Assembly (NCBI RefSeq): GCF_003703475.1
Contig: NZ_RDQM01000007.1
Span: forward strand, 1 to 64,000
Source of the DNA: Allofranklinella schreckenbergeri
GTDB taxonomy: Bacteria > Pseudomonadota > Gammaproteobacteria > Burkholderiales > Burkholderiaceae_C
Direction: 5' to 3'
Length of the DNA stretch: 64,000 nucleotides
Position 1 is the first letter of the stretch, and each line of letters begins with the position of its first letter. The position numbers and the translations under genes are program-made. The notes beneath the pieces are model-generated. The model searched no databases and was not told where the DNA came from. It saw only the letters and a list, made by a program, of their open reading frames with translations. Of this stretch, positions 37,034 through 45,854 are shown piece after piece.

Positions 37034-37057
37034 GTTGATTTCCTTTGATTTGAAAAA
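37034..37057. repeat. Intergenic repeat element, copy 9 (end remnant)
   Basis: Only the right end GATTTCCTTTGATTTGAAAA remains, fused to the terminator. No internal box is visible. Confidence 0.6.
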
Positions 37058-37064
37058 GAGCCAA

Positions 37065-37646
37065 TCACTCCGGCTGTTTGCCCAGCAGCAGCAGCGACAG
37101 CTCATCGCCCAGCCAGATCTGGATGTTGTGCTCACGCGCAAAGCGCTGCGCCGAGGGGCTGACCTCACCGCCCGCGGCCAGGTACAGCCCTTGGCCAATG
37201 CCGCTGTCGTGCATCGCGGCGGCCAACTGGCGCACCGGCTCCAGCCCATGCACCGAGGCTTTCCAGCGCCGGGCGTACACCAGCGTGTACTGCCCCTCGC
37301 GGGCGATGCGCCAATCGGCGCCACGGTGCTCAGACGCGCTGGCATGCACGCCCAGCACGCGCCAGGCATGGGTGAGGCGCTGGGCAAAGTCATCCCACCC
37401 CATGTGCCGCACCTGCTCCAGCGCCTGGGCGCGCTTTTCATCGCTGGGCGTGCGCCACTGCTGCCAAAACGCCAGCAGGCCGATCACCAGCAAGGGGAAG
37501 GTGCCCGCCAGCGCAAACAGTGCGTATTCGCGCGGGATAAACACCCCCAGCACGGCCGCCAGGGCCAGCGCCAGCATAATGCTGACCCACCAAGGCGAAC
37601 GCAGCAGCAAACCGAAAAGCGTGTGGCGCGGGATAGTGATTTTCAC
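37065..37646 (-). CDS. Membrane-anchored Mrr-like restriction endonuclease domain protein
   Basis: 193 residues from a GTG at 37646; the longer frame reaches 37856, and no ribosome binding site decides. Two hydrophobic segments (about 20-37 and 43-62) are followed by a cytoplasmic domain resembling Mrr_cat: GWDDFAQRLTHAWRVLG, GADWRIAREG, LVYARRWKASVHGLEPVRQLAAAMHDSG, GLYLAAGGEVSPSAQRFA, IQIWLG. The usual catalytic Gln/Glu-x-Lys before RWK reads Y-A-R here, so nuclease activity is doubtful. Such proteins are widespread and of unclear role; some relatives act in DNA restriction. Confidence 0.75.
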   Translation of the reverse strand: MKITIPRHTLFGLLLRSPWWVSIMLALALAAVLGVFIPREYALFALAGTFPLLVIGLLAFWQQWRTPSDEKRAQALEQVRHMGWDDFAQRLTHAWRVLGVHASASEHRGADWRIAREGQYTLVYARRWKASVHGLEPVRQLAAAMHDSGIGQGLYLAAGGEVSPSAQRFAREHNIQIWLGDELSLLLLGKQPE

Positions 37647-37875
37647 GATGGGATGAAACTGAAACAAAGGGGCGCTGAAAGCCCGAAACGGCGGCCCGAA
37701 TCGGGGGGCGAGAGTGTGCCAGAAAGCCCGTTTCTTGTCCCGCCCAGCCAGCACGCCCACCGCCTTCTGCCGCCCCCGCGCTGCGCCCCTGCCTTGCGCG
37801 GCCCCTGCGGGCCTTTTTCGCGCACGGCCGCCCACCAGGCCAGCGCGCTCCCCCACAACTTCTCATCAAAAAAAC

Positions 37876-38958
37876 ATGGTGCAGCAACAAACCCTGCTCG
37901 CAGCGCTTGCGGGCGTGAAAGATTTTCAAGGCGAGGATTTCGTCTCCACCAAACGCATTGCCGATATGCGCATCGAGGGCGATGCCGTGCATTTGACGGT
38001 GCAGATGCCCTACCCGGCGCAGTCGCTGCACGAGGGCCTGCGCGCCCAGTTCGAGGCTGCCGCGCGCAGCGCGGGCGCGCAATCGGTGCAGGTGGACTTT
38101 GCCCTCAAAGTCGCCGCACACGCCGTGCAGCCGGGCATCAAGGTGCTGGAGCAGGTGCGCAATATCGTGGTGGTGGCCTCCGGCAAGGGGGGCGTGGGCA
38201 AAAGCACCACCGCCGCCAATTTGGCGCTGGCGCTGGCGCAGGAAGGCGCGCGCGTGGGCTTGCTCGATGCCGATATTTACGGCCCCAGCATGCCCACCAT
38301 GCTGGGCGTGCACGAGCGGCCCCGCAGCGTGGACGGCAAGACGATGGATCCGCTGCACGCGCACGGCGTGCAGGCCATGTCGATTGGCTTTTTGATTGAG
38401 CCCGACGATGCCATGGTCTGGCGCGGGCCGATGGTGGTGCAGGCGCTGGAGCAAATGCTGCGCCAGACGAACTGGAGCGATCTGGATTACCTGCTCATCG
38501 ACATGCCACCGGGCACGGGCGATGTGCAGCTCACCATCGCCCAGCGCGTGCCCGTCACCGGCGCGGTGATCGTCAGCACGCCGCAGGACATCGCCTTGAT
38601 CGACGCGCGCAAAGGCATTCGCATGTTCGAGAAAGTCGGCGTGCCCATCCTCGGGCTGGTGGAGAACATGGCCGTGCACGTATGCAGCCAGTGCGGCCAC
38701 GCCGAGCACATCTTTGGCGCCGATGGCGGCCAGCGCCTGGCTGCCGACATCGGCATCGACTATCTGGGCGCGCTGCCGCTGGATATCCGCATCCGCGAGC
38801 AAGCCGATGGCGGCGCCCCCACCGTGGTGGCCGATGCGCAAGGGGCCATCGCCGCCCAGTACCGCGCCATCGCCCACCGCGTGGGGGCCAAAATCGCCCA
38901 GCGCGGCAAGGATTACTCGCACAAATTCCCCACCATCACCGTCAGCAAAGGCACGTGA
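37876..38958 (+). CDS. apbC: Mrp/ApbC iron-sulfur carrier ATPase
   Basis: 360 residues from ATG at 37876. An N-terminal DUF59-like domain (about 5-85) is followed by a deviant Walker A SGKGGVGKS (102-110), ADIYGPSMPTMLG, DMPPGTGDVQLT, and a CxxC pair (C270, C273 in VCSQCGH) that bridges a 4Fe-4S cluster at the dimer interface. Role: cluster carrier for apo-enzymes, cytoplasmic. The upstream open frame lies over the divergent Mrr-like gene and is not used. The binding-protein gene follows after 127 bp with its own ribosome binding site. Confidence 0.95.
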   Translation: MVQQQTLLAALAGVKDFQGEDFVSTKRIADMRIEGDAVHLTVQMPYPAQSLHEGLRAQFEAAARSAGAQSVQVDFALKVAAHAVQPGIKVLEQVRNIVVVASGKGGVGKSTTAANLALALAQEGARVGLLDADIYGPSMPTMLGVHERPRSVDGKTMDPLHAHGVQAMSIGFLIEPDDAMVWRGPMVVQALEQMLRQTNWSDLDYLLIDMPPGTGDVQLTIAQRVPVTGAVIVSTPQDIALIDARKGIRMFEKVGVPILGLVENMAVHVCSQCGHAEHIFGADGGQRLAADIGIDYLGALPLDIRIREQADGGAPTVVADAQGAIAAQYRAIAHRVGAKIAQRGKDYSHKFPTITVSKGT

Positions 38959-39085
38959 GCTGCACATCAGCAGAACATGCACCGCCCGCGCGCCGCGCGC
39001 CAAATGCACCAGGCATGCGCCAAAAGCCCGGCACAATCGCGCGTTTCCCTCCTCTCCCCTCTCAACACACACAAGGAGATCACCC

Positions 39086-39847
39086 ATGAAAACTCTCAAA
39101 ACCCTGCTGGCCGCTGCCAGCCTGTGCGCCCTGGCGCCGCTGAGCGCGCAGGCGCAAGACACCATCCGCATCGGCATCGAGGGCGCTTACCCTCCGTTCA
39201 ACGCGGTCGATGCTGCGGGCAAGCTGCACGGCTTTGACGTGGACATCGCCAACGCCCTGTGCGCCAAGATGCAGGCCAAGTGCGAGCTGGTGGCGCAGGA
39301 TTGGGACGGCATCATCCCCGCGCTGATGGCCAAGAAGTTCGACGCCATCGTCTCCTCCATGGTCGAAACCGAGGAGCGCAGCCGCCAGGTGGACTTCTCC
39401 AAGCCCTACTACCGCGCCTCGCTGGCCGTGGCCGTGCCCAAGGACTCCAAAATCGCCGACGTGGCCGCCGCCTCCATGAAAGGCAAGACCGTGGGCGCGC
39501 AATCGTCGAGCACGCAAGGCGCGTATGCCGAAGACGTCTATGGCAAGGCCGGCGCCGACGTCAAGCTCTACCCCACGCCCGATGAAGCGGGCACCGACCT
39601 CATCAACGGCCGTCTGGACGCCATCGTCCACGACAAGCTGCCGCTGCTGGAGTGGCTCAACAAGAGCGGCAAGGATTGCTGCAAGCTGCTGGGCGACATC
39701 CCCGGCACCGAAGGCAAGGCCAGCGTAGCCGTGCGCAAAGGCGAGACTGCCCTGCGCGATCGCTTCAGCAAAGCCATTGAAGAAATCCGCGCCGATGGCA
39801 GCTACCAGAAGATTTCCGAGCGCTACTTTGGCGTGGACATCTACTGA
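39086..39847 (+). CDS. Basic amino acid ABC transporter substrate-binding protein
   Basis: 253 residues from ATG at 39086, AAGGAG 9 nt upstream. Signal peptide MKTLKTLLAAASLCALAPLSAQAQ. The mature start DTIRIGIEGAYPPFNAVDAAG, then GFDVDIANALC and AQDWDGIIPALMAKKFDAI, matches the lysine/arginine/ornithine/histidine-binding group (ArgT, HisJ, ArtJ). Two cysteine pairs are possible. No permease or ATPase follows, so it is an orphan binding protein here. It ends before repeat copy 10 and a terminator. Confidence 0.9.
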   Translation: MKTLKTLLAAASLCALAPLSAQAQDTIRIGIEGAYPPFNAVDAAGKLHGFDVDIANALCAKMQAKCELVAQDWDGIIPALMAKKFDAIVSSMVETEERSRQVDFSKPYYRASLAVAVPKDSKIADVAAASMKGKTVGAQSSSTQGAYAEDVYGKAGADVKLYPTPDEAGTDLINGRLDAIVHDKLPLLEWLNKSGKDCCKLLGDIPGTEGKASVAVRKGETALRDRFSKAIEEIRADGSYQKISERYFGVDIY

Positions 39848-39874
39848 GCGGCCCTCCCAACCATCCACCATCAT

Positions 39875-39948
39875 GACAAATCAAACTGAAATCAACTTCA
39901 ATATCATCATGCCAAAATAGGGTGATTTATTTTCTTTTTGATTTGTAA
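39875..39948. repeat. Intergenic repeat element, copy 10
   Basis: Left end GACAAATCAAACTGAAATCA; reverse box ATGCCAAAATAGGGTGATTT; right end TTTTCTTTTTGATTTGTAAA. Both inverted ends are well preserved. It lies between two tandem rightward genes and runs into a terminator. Confidence 0.9.
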
Positions 39949-39973
39949 AAAGCGGGCTTTCGCCCGCTTTTTG
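39947..39973 (+). terminator. Intrinsic terminator fused to repeat copy 10
   Basis: AAAAAGCGGGC / GCCCGCTTTTT with a TTTC loop. The 5' A-run is the end of the repeat. Confidence 0.85.
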
Positions 39974-40100
39974 CACGCCCGCGCTGCACACTTCACACCG
40001 GCTTCGCACGGCTTCTTGCTGCGTTCGCGGTTTTTTCTCCCAGGCCCGCCACACTGCGGCACATCGCGCGCCTTGCCGCGCACACCTTCTGGGAGCAACC

Positions 40101-41555
40101 ATGCCTTTTCGACTGGCCACCAAAATCATCACCATCGGCGCGATCGTGATCGTGCTGCAAATTGCGCTGTCCATGATCTGGTCGCAAATCCGCGAACGGC
40201 AACACGCGCAGGAATCGGTAGCAGACAACATCGCCGCCTCCGCCGCGGGCGAGCAAACCCTCATCGGCCCCTTGCTGCTGATCGAATACCGCCAAGAAGT
40301 GCGCGAGGTGCAAGCCGACGTGCTCACCGGGCACCATAAAGAACACACCCGCATCGTCGAAGGCTCGCGCGTGATCGCCCCGCAAACCGTGCAGCTCACC
40401 GGCCAGGCGCAGGTGGAAAAGCGCCAGCGCGGCATTTACCACGCCAATTTGTACCGCTCGCAATGGCAGGTGCAAGGGCGCATCGACGTACCCGAGCTGG
40501 CCCAGACGCTGGCGGCGCAACACTCCCAGCCCAGCCGCCTGCTGGGCGCGCGGGCCTTTTTGGTGCTGGGCGTGAGCGACCAGCGCGGCATCAGCAACAA
40601 CCCCCAGGTGCACATCGGCGAGCGCAGCGCCACCTTCCAGGCTGGCAGCCGCGACGTGCTGCCATCGCCCGCCATCCACGCCGATCTGGGCGACATCGAT
40701 CTGAGCCAGGCGCACGATTGGCCCTTCAAGCTGGAGCTGGATTTGATGGGTTCGCAGCGCCTGGCTATTGCGCCCACGGCGCAGTTCACGCAAGTGCAGA
40801 TGCGCTCGAACTGGCCCCACCCCAGCTTCCAGGGCCGTTTTCTGCCCGACACACGCGAGGTCAGCGCCGAGGGCTACAGCGCCAGCTGGAGCGTTTCGCA
40901 CCTGGCGCGCAACTACCAGCGCGCCCTGCACGCGGCCAGCGGAGCGCATGCCGAGCGCGAATCGCTGCAAATCACGTTTTTTGACCCCGTCAACATCTAC
41001 GCCCAAGCCGTGCGCGCGGTCAAATACGGGCTGCTGTTCATCGCGCTGACGTTTGCCGCCTTTTTCCTCATCGAAACCACGCGCCGCCAGCCCATTCACC
41101 CCATGCAATACCTGCTGGCGGGCGCGGCGCTGGCGATTTTCTTTCTGCTGCTGATCTCGCTGTCCGAGCATTTGCCGTTCTGGCTGTCCTACCTCGCCGC
41201 CGCGCTGGCCTGCGTGACGCTGCTGAGCCTGTACCTTGGCGCGGCGCTGCGCAACCGCTGGCACGGCGCCGCCTTTGGCGCGGGGATTGCGGCGCTGTAC
41301 GGCATCCTCTACGCCATCTTGCTCTCGGAGGACAACGCCTTGCTCATGGGCAGCCTGTTGCTGTTCGCCGCCCTGGCCGCGCTGATGCTGGGCACGCGCC
41401 ACATCGATTGGTATGCGCTGGTTGGCCCCATGCAACCCCTGCGGCGCGGCGCGCCCCCCGCCCATGCCCAGGGCGAAGCCGATACCGCGCTGCATGCGGC
41501 GGAGGCGAATGCAAGCCCTGCCACTGAAGCGGGCGCTGAAAAACCCCAGGCGTAA
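40101..41555 (+). CDS. creD: CreD family inner-membrane protein
   Basis: 484 residues, GGGAGC upstream of ATG. One N-terminal membrane helix (about 8-28) is followed by a large periplasmic domain (about 30-310), then a cluster of about five helices (about 312-450). GEQTLIGPLLLIEY, VKYGLLFIALTFAAFFLIE, HPMQYLLAGAALAIFFLLL and ALYGILYAILLSEDNALLMGSLLLF-like segments define CreD. CreD affects envelope integrity and colicin E2 tolerance, and in some bacteria beta-lactam response under CreBC. No creBC genes are seen here. The C-terminal 30 residues are an Ala-rich tail. Confidence 0.92.
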   Translation: MPFRLATKIITIGAIVIVLQIALSMIWSQIRERQHAQESVADNIAASAAGEQTLIGPLLLIEYRQEVREVQADVLTGHHKEHTRIVEGSRVIAPQTVQLTGQAQVEKRQRGIYHANLYRSQWQVQGRIDVPELAQTLAAQHSQPSRLLGARAFLVLGVSDQRGISNNPQVHIGERSATFQAGSRDVLPSPAIHADLGDIDLSQAHDWPFKLELDLMGSQRLAIAPTAQFTQVQMRSNWPHPSFQGRFLPDTREVSAEGYSASWSVSHLARNYQRALHAASGAHAERESLQITFFDPVNIYAQAVRAVKYGLLFIALTFAAFFLIETTRRQPIHPMQYLLAGAALAIFFLLLISLSEHLPFWLSYLAAALACVTLLSLYLGAALRNRWHGAAFGAGIAALYGILYAILLSEDNALLMGSLLLFAALAALMLGTRHIDWYALVGPMQPLRRGAPPAHAQGEADTALHAAEANASPATEAGAEKPQA

Positions 41556-41580
41556 AAAACCCGCTTCACGCCACTGCCCC

Positions 41581-41628
41581 AAAAACCAACGCGCTACGCC
41601 AGTTTTCTGGCGTAGCGCGTTGGTTTTT
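41581..41628. terminator. Long perfect hairpin after creD
   Basis: A 22-bp perfect inverted repeat with a TTTT loop, with A5 at the start and T5 at the end. It is symmetric, so it can terminate both creD and the convergent serB transcript. Confidence 0.88.
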
Positions 41629-41675
41629 CTGAAGGGCGATGGGAGCAGGCCCGAAAACACGCCTGCAATACAGTA

Positions 41676-41753
41676 TTTTTTACATTTCAAAAGAAAAAAA
41701 TTCACCCAATTTCGGCAATATAGGCATGAATCGATATTTACTTTGATATGGAA
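41676..41753. repeat. Intergenic repeat element, copy 11
   Basis: Left end TTTACATTTCAAAAGAAAAA; box TTCACCCAATTTCGGCAATAT; right end TTTACTTTGATATGG. Convergent junction creD/serB. Confidence 0.85.
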
Positions 41754-41782
41754 TTCAAGTTTTGAATCCGCTGAACAGCCCC

Positions 41783-42496
41783 TCAAGGCCGCACCACTTC
41801 CAGCAAGCGATCCAGCCCGCCCTGGTTGATGCTGACCTTGGCCACCGAGCGCACGCGCGGTTTGGCGTGGAAGGCCACCGATAGGCCCACAGCCTGCATC
41901 ATGGGAATGTCGTTGGCGCCATCGCCCACGGCGATGACCTGCTCGGGCGCAATGCCCATGAGCGAGGCCAAATCCAGCACCGCGCGGCGCTTTTCTTCGC
42001 CATCGCAGATATCGCCCCAGGATTGATCGCGCATGCGGCCGGTGAGCACGCCACCCTCCACCTCCAGCCAATTGGAGCGGGAAAAATCCAGCCCCAGGCG
42101 CGCTTTGACGCGATCGGTGAAAAAGGTGAAGCCGCCCGAGACCAGCAAGGTTTTCAGCCCGGCCTGCTGGCACGCCTGCACCAGCTCCTGCGCGCCCGGC
42201 GTGAGCGCGACGCGCTGGGCGTAAACCTGCTCGAGCTGCTCCAGCGTCACGCCCTTGAGCAAAGCCACGCGCTGGCGCAGGCTTTCCTTGTAATCGGCAA
42301 TCACGCCTTGCATGGCCGCTTCGGTGATGGCTGCCACTTCGGCTTTTTTGCCCACCACGTCGGCAATCTCGTCCACGCACTCGGAGGTGACCAGCGTGGA
42401 ATCCATATCAAAAGCGATGAGGCGAAAGTCCTTGAGCGACAGCGGCGGCGTGATGCCGTTGATTTCCAGGCCAGCGGCCCATTCTTGTTTGTTCAT
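41783..42496 (-). CDS. serB: Phosphoserine phosphatase
   Basis: 237 residues. HAD superfamily: motif I AFDMDSTLV (nucleophile D30, acid D32), ECVDEIADVVG, motif II LLVSGGFTFF, motif III K in the GEEKRRAV region, motif IV AVGDGANDIPMM. It performs the last step of serine synthesis. The protein lacks the N-terminal ACT domain of longer SerB forms, as is usual in this group. Monocistronic, about 70 bp after the pntB stop. Confidence 0.95.
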   Translation of the reverse strand: MNKQEWAAGLEINGITPPLSLKDFRLIAFDMDSTLVTSECVDEIADVVGKKAEVAAITEAAMQGVIADYKESLRQRVALLKGVTLEQLEQVYAQRVALTPGAQELVQACQQAGLKTLLVSGGFTFFTDRVKARLGLDFSRSNWLEVEGGVLTGRMRDQSWGDICDGEEKRRAVLDLASLMGIAPEQVIAVGDGANDIPMMQAVGLSVAFHAKPRVRSVAKVSINQGGLDRLLEVVRP

Positions 42497-42565
42497 GGTT
42501 TTTTCTTCGCTACAGAAAACACAAAGGCCGCAGCGCCCAGGCTGCGGCCCCGTGAAGGGTTGGGT

Positions 42566-43987
42566 TTACTCAATGGCCTTGGTGATGTCCTCCACCACCT
42601 TCTTGGCATCGCCAAAAACCATCATGGTCTTGTCCATATAGAACAGCTCGTTGTCCAGCCCGGCATAGCCTGCGGCCATGGAGCGCTTGTTGACGATGAC
42701 GGTCTTGGCCTTGTAGGCCTCCAGGATGGGCATGCCGTAGATCGGGCTGCCTTTTTGCAGCGCCACGGGATTGACCACGTCATTGGCGCCCAGCACGATG
42801 GCCACATCCACCTGACCGAACTCGCCGTTGATGTCTTCCATCTCGAACACCTGGTCGTAAGGCACCTCGGCCTCGGCCAGCAGCACGTTCATGTGGCCGG
42901 GCATGCGGCCTGCCACGGGGTGAATGGCGTACTTCACGTCAATGCCTTTTTCCGTCAGCTTGGCCGCCAGCTCCTTGACGGCATGCTGCGCGCGCGCCAC
43001 GGCCAGGCCGTAGCCGGGCACGATGACCACGCTGTCGGCATTGCCCAGCACGAAGGCCGCATCGTCGGCGCTGCCGCTCTTGACGCTGCGCTGCTCCTGC
43101 TCGCCGCCCGCAGCGGCGGCCGCATCGCCGCCAAAGCCGCCCAGGATGACGTTGAAGAACGAGCGGTTCATGGCCTTGCACATGATGTAGCTGAGGATGG
43201 CGCCCGAGCTGCCCACCAGCGAGCCAGCGATGATGAGCATGCTGTTGTTGAGCGAGAAGCCAATGCCTGCTGCGGCCCAGCCCGAGTAGCTGTTGAGCAT
43301 GGACACCACCACAGGCATGTCCGCCCCGCCGATGGGGATGATGAGCAGCACGCCCAGCGCAAATCCCAAGGCGATCACCATGGTCATGGAGAACGCGCCC
43401 TGGCTGCGCCAGAAAGCCAGCACGAAGATCAGCGACAACACGCCCAGCGCCAGGTTCAGCCAGTGCTGGCCCGCAAACACCACGGGCTTGCCCTGGAACA
43501 GGCGGAATTTGTACTTGCCCGAGAGCTTGCCAAAGGCAATCACCGAGCCGGTGAAGGTGATGGCGCCGATGAAGGCGCCCAGCGCCAGCTCGATGCGGTT
43601 GCCGCCCGGGATGGGCTGGCCTTTGGCGCTGATGCCGAAAGCCCACGGCTCAGCCACGGCGGCCACGGCGATAAAGACGGCGGCCAAGCCGATCATGCTG
43701 TGCATGAAGGCCACCAGCTCGGGCATCTTGGTCATCTCCACGCGCTTGGCCATGATGGTGCCCGCGGTGCCGCCCATCAACAGGCCCAGGATGACCCAGC
43801 CCAGGCCCAAAGCGCCGCCAGCGAGCTTGATGATGAGCGCAGCAGTGGTCAGCGTGGCAATCACCATGCCGACCATGCCGAAGCGATTGCCGCGGATGGA
43901 GGTGGTGGGGTGCGAAAGGCCCTTGAGCGCCTGGATGAAGCAAACGCTGGCGATCAGGTACAGGATGGTGACGAAGTTCATGCTCAT
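42566..43987 (-). CDS. pntB: NAD(P) transhydrogenase subunit beta
   Basis: 473 residues. About eight or nine membrane helices in the first 300 residues, then the NADP-binding domain III with VIVPGYGLAVARAQ, HPVAGRMPGHMNVLLAEA and VVNKRSMAAGYAGLDNELF. PntB and PntA form the proton-pumping transhydrogenase that makes NADPH from NADH. The ATG at 43987 overlaps the pntAb stop (ATGA), so translation is coupled. Last gene of pntAa-pntAb-pntB. Confidence 0.96.
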   Translation of the reverse strand: MSMNFVTILYLIASVCFIQALKGLSHPTTSIRGNRFGMVGMVIATLTTAALIIKLAGGALGLGWVILGLLMGGTAGTIMAKRVEMTKMPELVAFMHSMIGLAAVFIAVAAVAEPWAFGISAKGQPIPGGNRIELALGAFIGAITFTGSVIAFGKLSGKYKFRLFQGKPVVFAGQHWLNLALGVLSLIFVLAFWRSQGAFSMTMVIALGFALGVLLIIPIGGADMPVVVSMLNSYSGWAAAGIGFSLNNSMLIIAGSLVGSSGAILSYIMCKAMNRSFFNVILGGFGGDAAAAAGGEQEQRSVKSGSADDAAFVLGNADSVVIVPGYGLAVARAQHAVKELAAKLTEKGIDVKYAIHPVAGRMPGHMNVLLAEAEVPYDQVFEMEDINGEFGQVDVAIVLGANDVVNPVALQKGSPIYGMPILEAYKAKTVIVNKRSMAAGYAGLDNELFYMDKTMMVFGDAKKVVEDITKAIE

Positions 43988-44313
43988 GCTGCACCGCCTT
44001 TCTTGGCCTCAGCGGCGGGCTTGCGCTCTTTTTTCTTGAACATCTCCAGCATGCGACGCGTGACCAAAAAGCCACCAAAGACGTTGACTGCTGCCAACGC
44101 CACGGCCAGCACGCCCATGAGCTTGGCAAAGCCGCCTTCGGTGAGCGCGGCGGCCAGCATGGCGCCAACGATGACGATGGCGGAAATGGCGTTGGTCACC
44201 GCCATCAGCGGCGTGTGCAGCGCGGGGGTGACGTTCCAGACCACGTGGTAACCCACGTAAATGGCCAGCACGAAGATGATGAGATTGGTAACTATGGGCG
44301 AGACGAAATCCAT
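43984..44313 (-). CDS. pntAb: NAD(P) transhydrogenase subunit alpha, membrane part
   Basis: 109 residues from ATG at 44313, AGGAG 7 nt upstream. Three to four membrane helices (MDFVSPIVTNLIIFVLAIYV, TPLMAVTNAISAIVIVGAM, GVLAVALAAVNVFGGFLV) form the C-terminal domain of PntA as a separate protein, as in split alpha-subunit systems. A Lys/Ala-rich tail follows (KKKERKPAAEAKKGG). Confidence 0.93.
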   Translation of the reverse strand: MDFVSPIVTNLIIFVLAIYVGYHVVWNVTPALHTPLMAVTNAISAIVIVGAMLAAALTEGGFAKLMGVLAVALAAVNVFGGFLVTRRMLEMFKKKERKPAAEAKKGGAA

Positions 44314-44393
44314 GGTGCGGCTCCTGCGATGGATGGTTTCTGACTTCAATAGATGGGGGGAGGCGGTGAGCGGCAAAGCGCGCCGGGCCGAAA

Positions 44394-45524
44394 TCAGCGC
44401 CCGCGCAGCACTTGCCCGTCACGGGCGACCAGACAGGCGGCAACGATGTCGTCTTCCAGATCGATCTTCAGACCCTCATCCTTGGGCAGGATGAGCTTGA
44501 GGAAGTCCAGCACGTTGCGTGCATACAGCGCGGAAGCATCGGCGGCCATTTGCGCGGGCAGGTTGGTGGGCCCCAGCAGCGTCACGCCATCGTGCTGCAC
44601 GGTTTGATCAGCCACCGTCAGCGGGCAGTTGCCGCCGCCATTGGCGCCACGGCCTGCGGCCAGATCGACAATGACGGAGCCGGGGCGCATGGCGCGCACC
44701 ATCTCCTCGGTAATCAGCGTCGGCGCCGGGCGACCGGGGATCAGCGCCGTGCTGATCACCACATCCGCCGCGGCCACGCGCTTGGCCACCTCTTGTTTTT
44801 GGCGCTCCAGCCAGCTTGCAGGCATCGGGCGGGCATAACCGCCCACGCCTTCGGCGGCTTCGCGCTCCTCATCGGTTTCGTAGGGCACGTCGATGAACTT
44901 CGCGCCCAGCGATTCAACCTGCTCTTTCACGCTCGGGCGCACGTCGCTGGCTTCGATGGTCGCCCCCAGACGTTTGGCGGTGGCAATGGCCTGCAAACCC
45001 GCCACACCCACACCCAACACCACCACGCGCGCCGCTTTGATGGTGCCCGCCGCCGTCATCAACATGGGGAAAAAGCGCTGGTACACGCTGGCGGCCAGCA
45101 CCACTGCCTTGTAACCGGCGATGTTGGCCTGGGAGGAGAGCACATCCATGCTTTGCGCACGCGTGGTGCGCGGGGCGGCTTCCAGGGCAAAAGCCGTCAG
45201 CCCGGCATCGGCCAGGCGTTGCAGGCCTTCCGCGTCGAAGGGATCGAGCATGCCCACCAGCGTGGCGCCACGCTTGCAATGCGCCAGCTCTTCGGGCGAG
45301 GGTGCACGCACCTTCAACACCAGATCCGCGCCCAACGCGGCTGCGGCATCGACGATTTGCGCGCCCGCTGCCACGTAAGCGTCATTGGTCACCGAAGCGG
45401 CCACGCCCGCGCCAGATTGCACGCCTATGGTGTGGCCCTGCGCCACGAGTTTCTTCGCCGTCTCGGGCGTCAGCGCCACGCGCGTCTCGCCTGCAAACGT
45501 TTCCAAAGGTACGCCTATGTGCAT
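44394..45524 (-). CDS. pntAa: NAD(P) transhydrogenase subunit alpha, NAD-binding part
   Basis: 376 residues from ATG at 45524 with AAAGGA about 8 nt upstream; ATG at 45533 is the alternative. Alanine-dehydrogenase/PntA fold: MHIGVPLETFAGETRVALTP, the SQANIAGYKAVV helix, Rossmann motif VVVLGVGVAGLQAIATAKRLG, RQKQEVAKRVAAADVVIST, ITEEMVRAMRPGSVIVDLA. It is the soluble domain I that transfers hydride from NADH. Its stop lies 80 bp before pntAb. A 14-bp palindrome lies upstream at 45654. Confidence 0.95.
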   Translation of the reverse strand: MHIGVPLETFAGETRVALTPETAKKLVAQGHTIGVQSGAGVAASVTNDAYVAAGAQIVDAAAALGADLVLKVRAPSPEELAHCKRGATLVGMLDPFDAEGLQRLADAGLTAFALEAAPRTTRAQSMDVLSSQANIAGYKAVVLAASVYQRFFPMLMTAAGTIKAARVVVLGVGVAGLQAIATAKRLGATIEASDVRPSVKEQVESLGAKFIDVPYETDEEREAAEGVGGYARPMPASWLERQKQEVAKRVAAADVVISTALIPGRPAPTLITEEMVRAMRPGSVIVDLAAGRGANGGGNCPLTVADQTVQHDGVTLLGPTNLPAQMAADASALYARNVLDFLKLILPKDEGLKIDLEDDIVAACLVARDGQVLRGR

Positions 45525-45854
45525 CCGAAGCATCCTTTCATGCTGCTGGGCGGCGCAAAGACGGGGGACCACGCCCCAACAGCCGAGCTGCACGCTCGCT
45601 GCATCCGTTTGCCGCCGTATGGGTTATTCCGTTTGACTGGTTTGGCTGATTTACCCAGTGCCTAGGCAATATAGCCTAGGCACTGGGCCATCAATTCCGT
45701 ACAGCCCTTATGGAAATCCATCAAAACGGCCATTCTAGAAACCATTCATGCCTAGAGCAGGCAGGTTTGCTGCATTTTTCAAAGCAAAGAGATAGGGACC
45801 AGCGCACGCCCCTCCTCCATAGCCGCCCCTTCCGCCCCAACAGCGCAGAGTGCA
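45525..45854. other. Intergenic region upstream of pntAa
   Basis: 330 bp between the downstream end of the 45855 gene and pntAa. I see no gene. It holds the palindrome at 45654-45687 and presumably the pnt promoter. Confidence 0.4.
45654..45687. promoter_or_regulatory. Perfect 14-bp palindrome upstream of pnt operon
   Basis: CCCAGTGCCTAGGC, six bases AATATA, then the exact reverse complement. There is no T tract on either side, so it is not a standard terminator. It could be an operator or an mRNA hairpin in the pntAa leader. Confidence 0.5.

Noticed and set aside
42023-44251. 742-codon open frame on the plus strand
   Set aside because: Antisense to serB, pntB and pntAb, which have clear motifs and overlapping start/stop codons.
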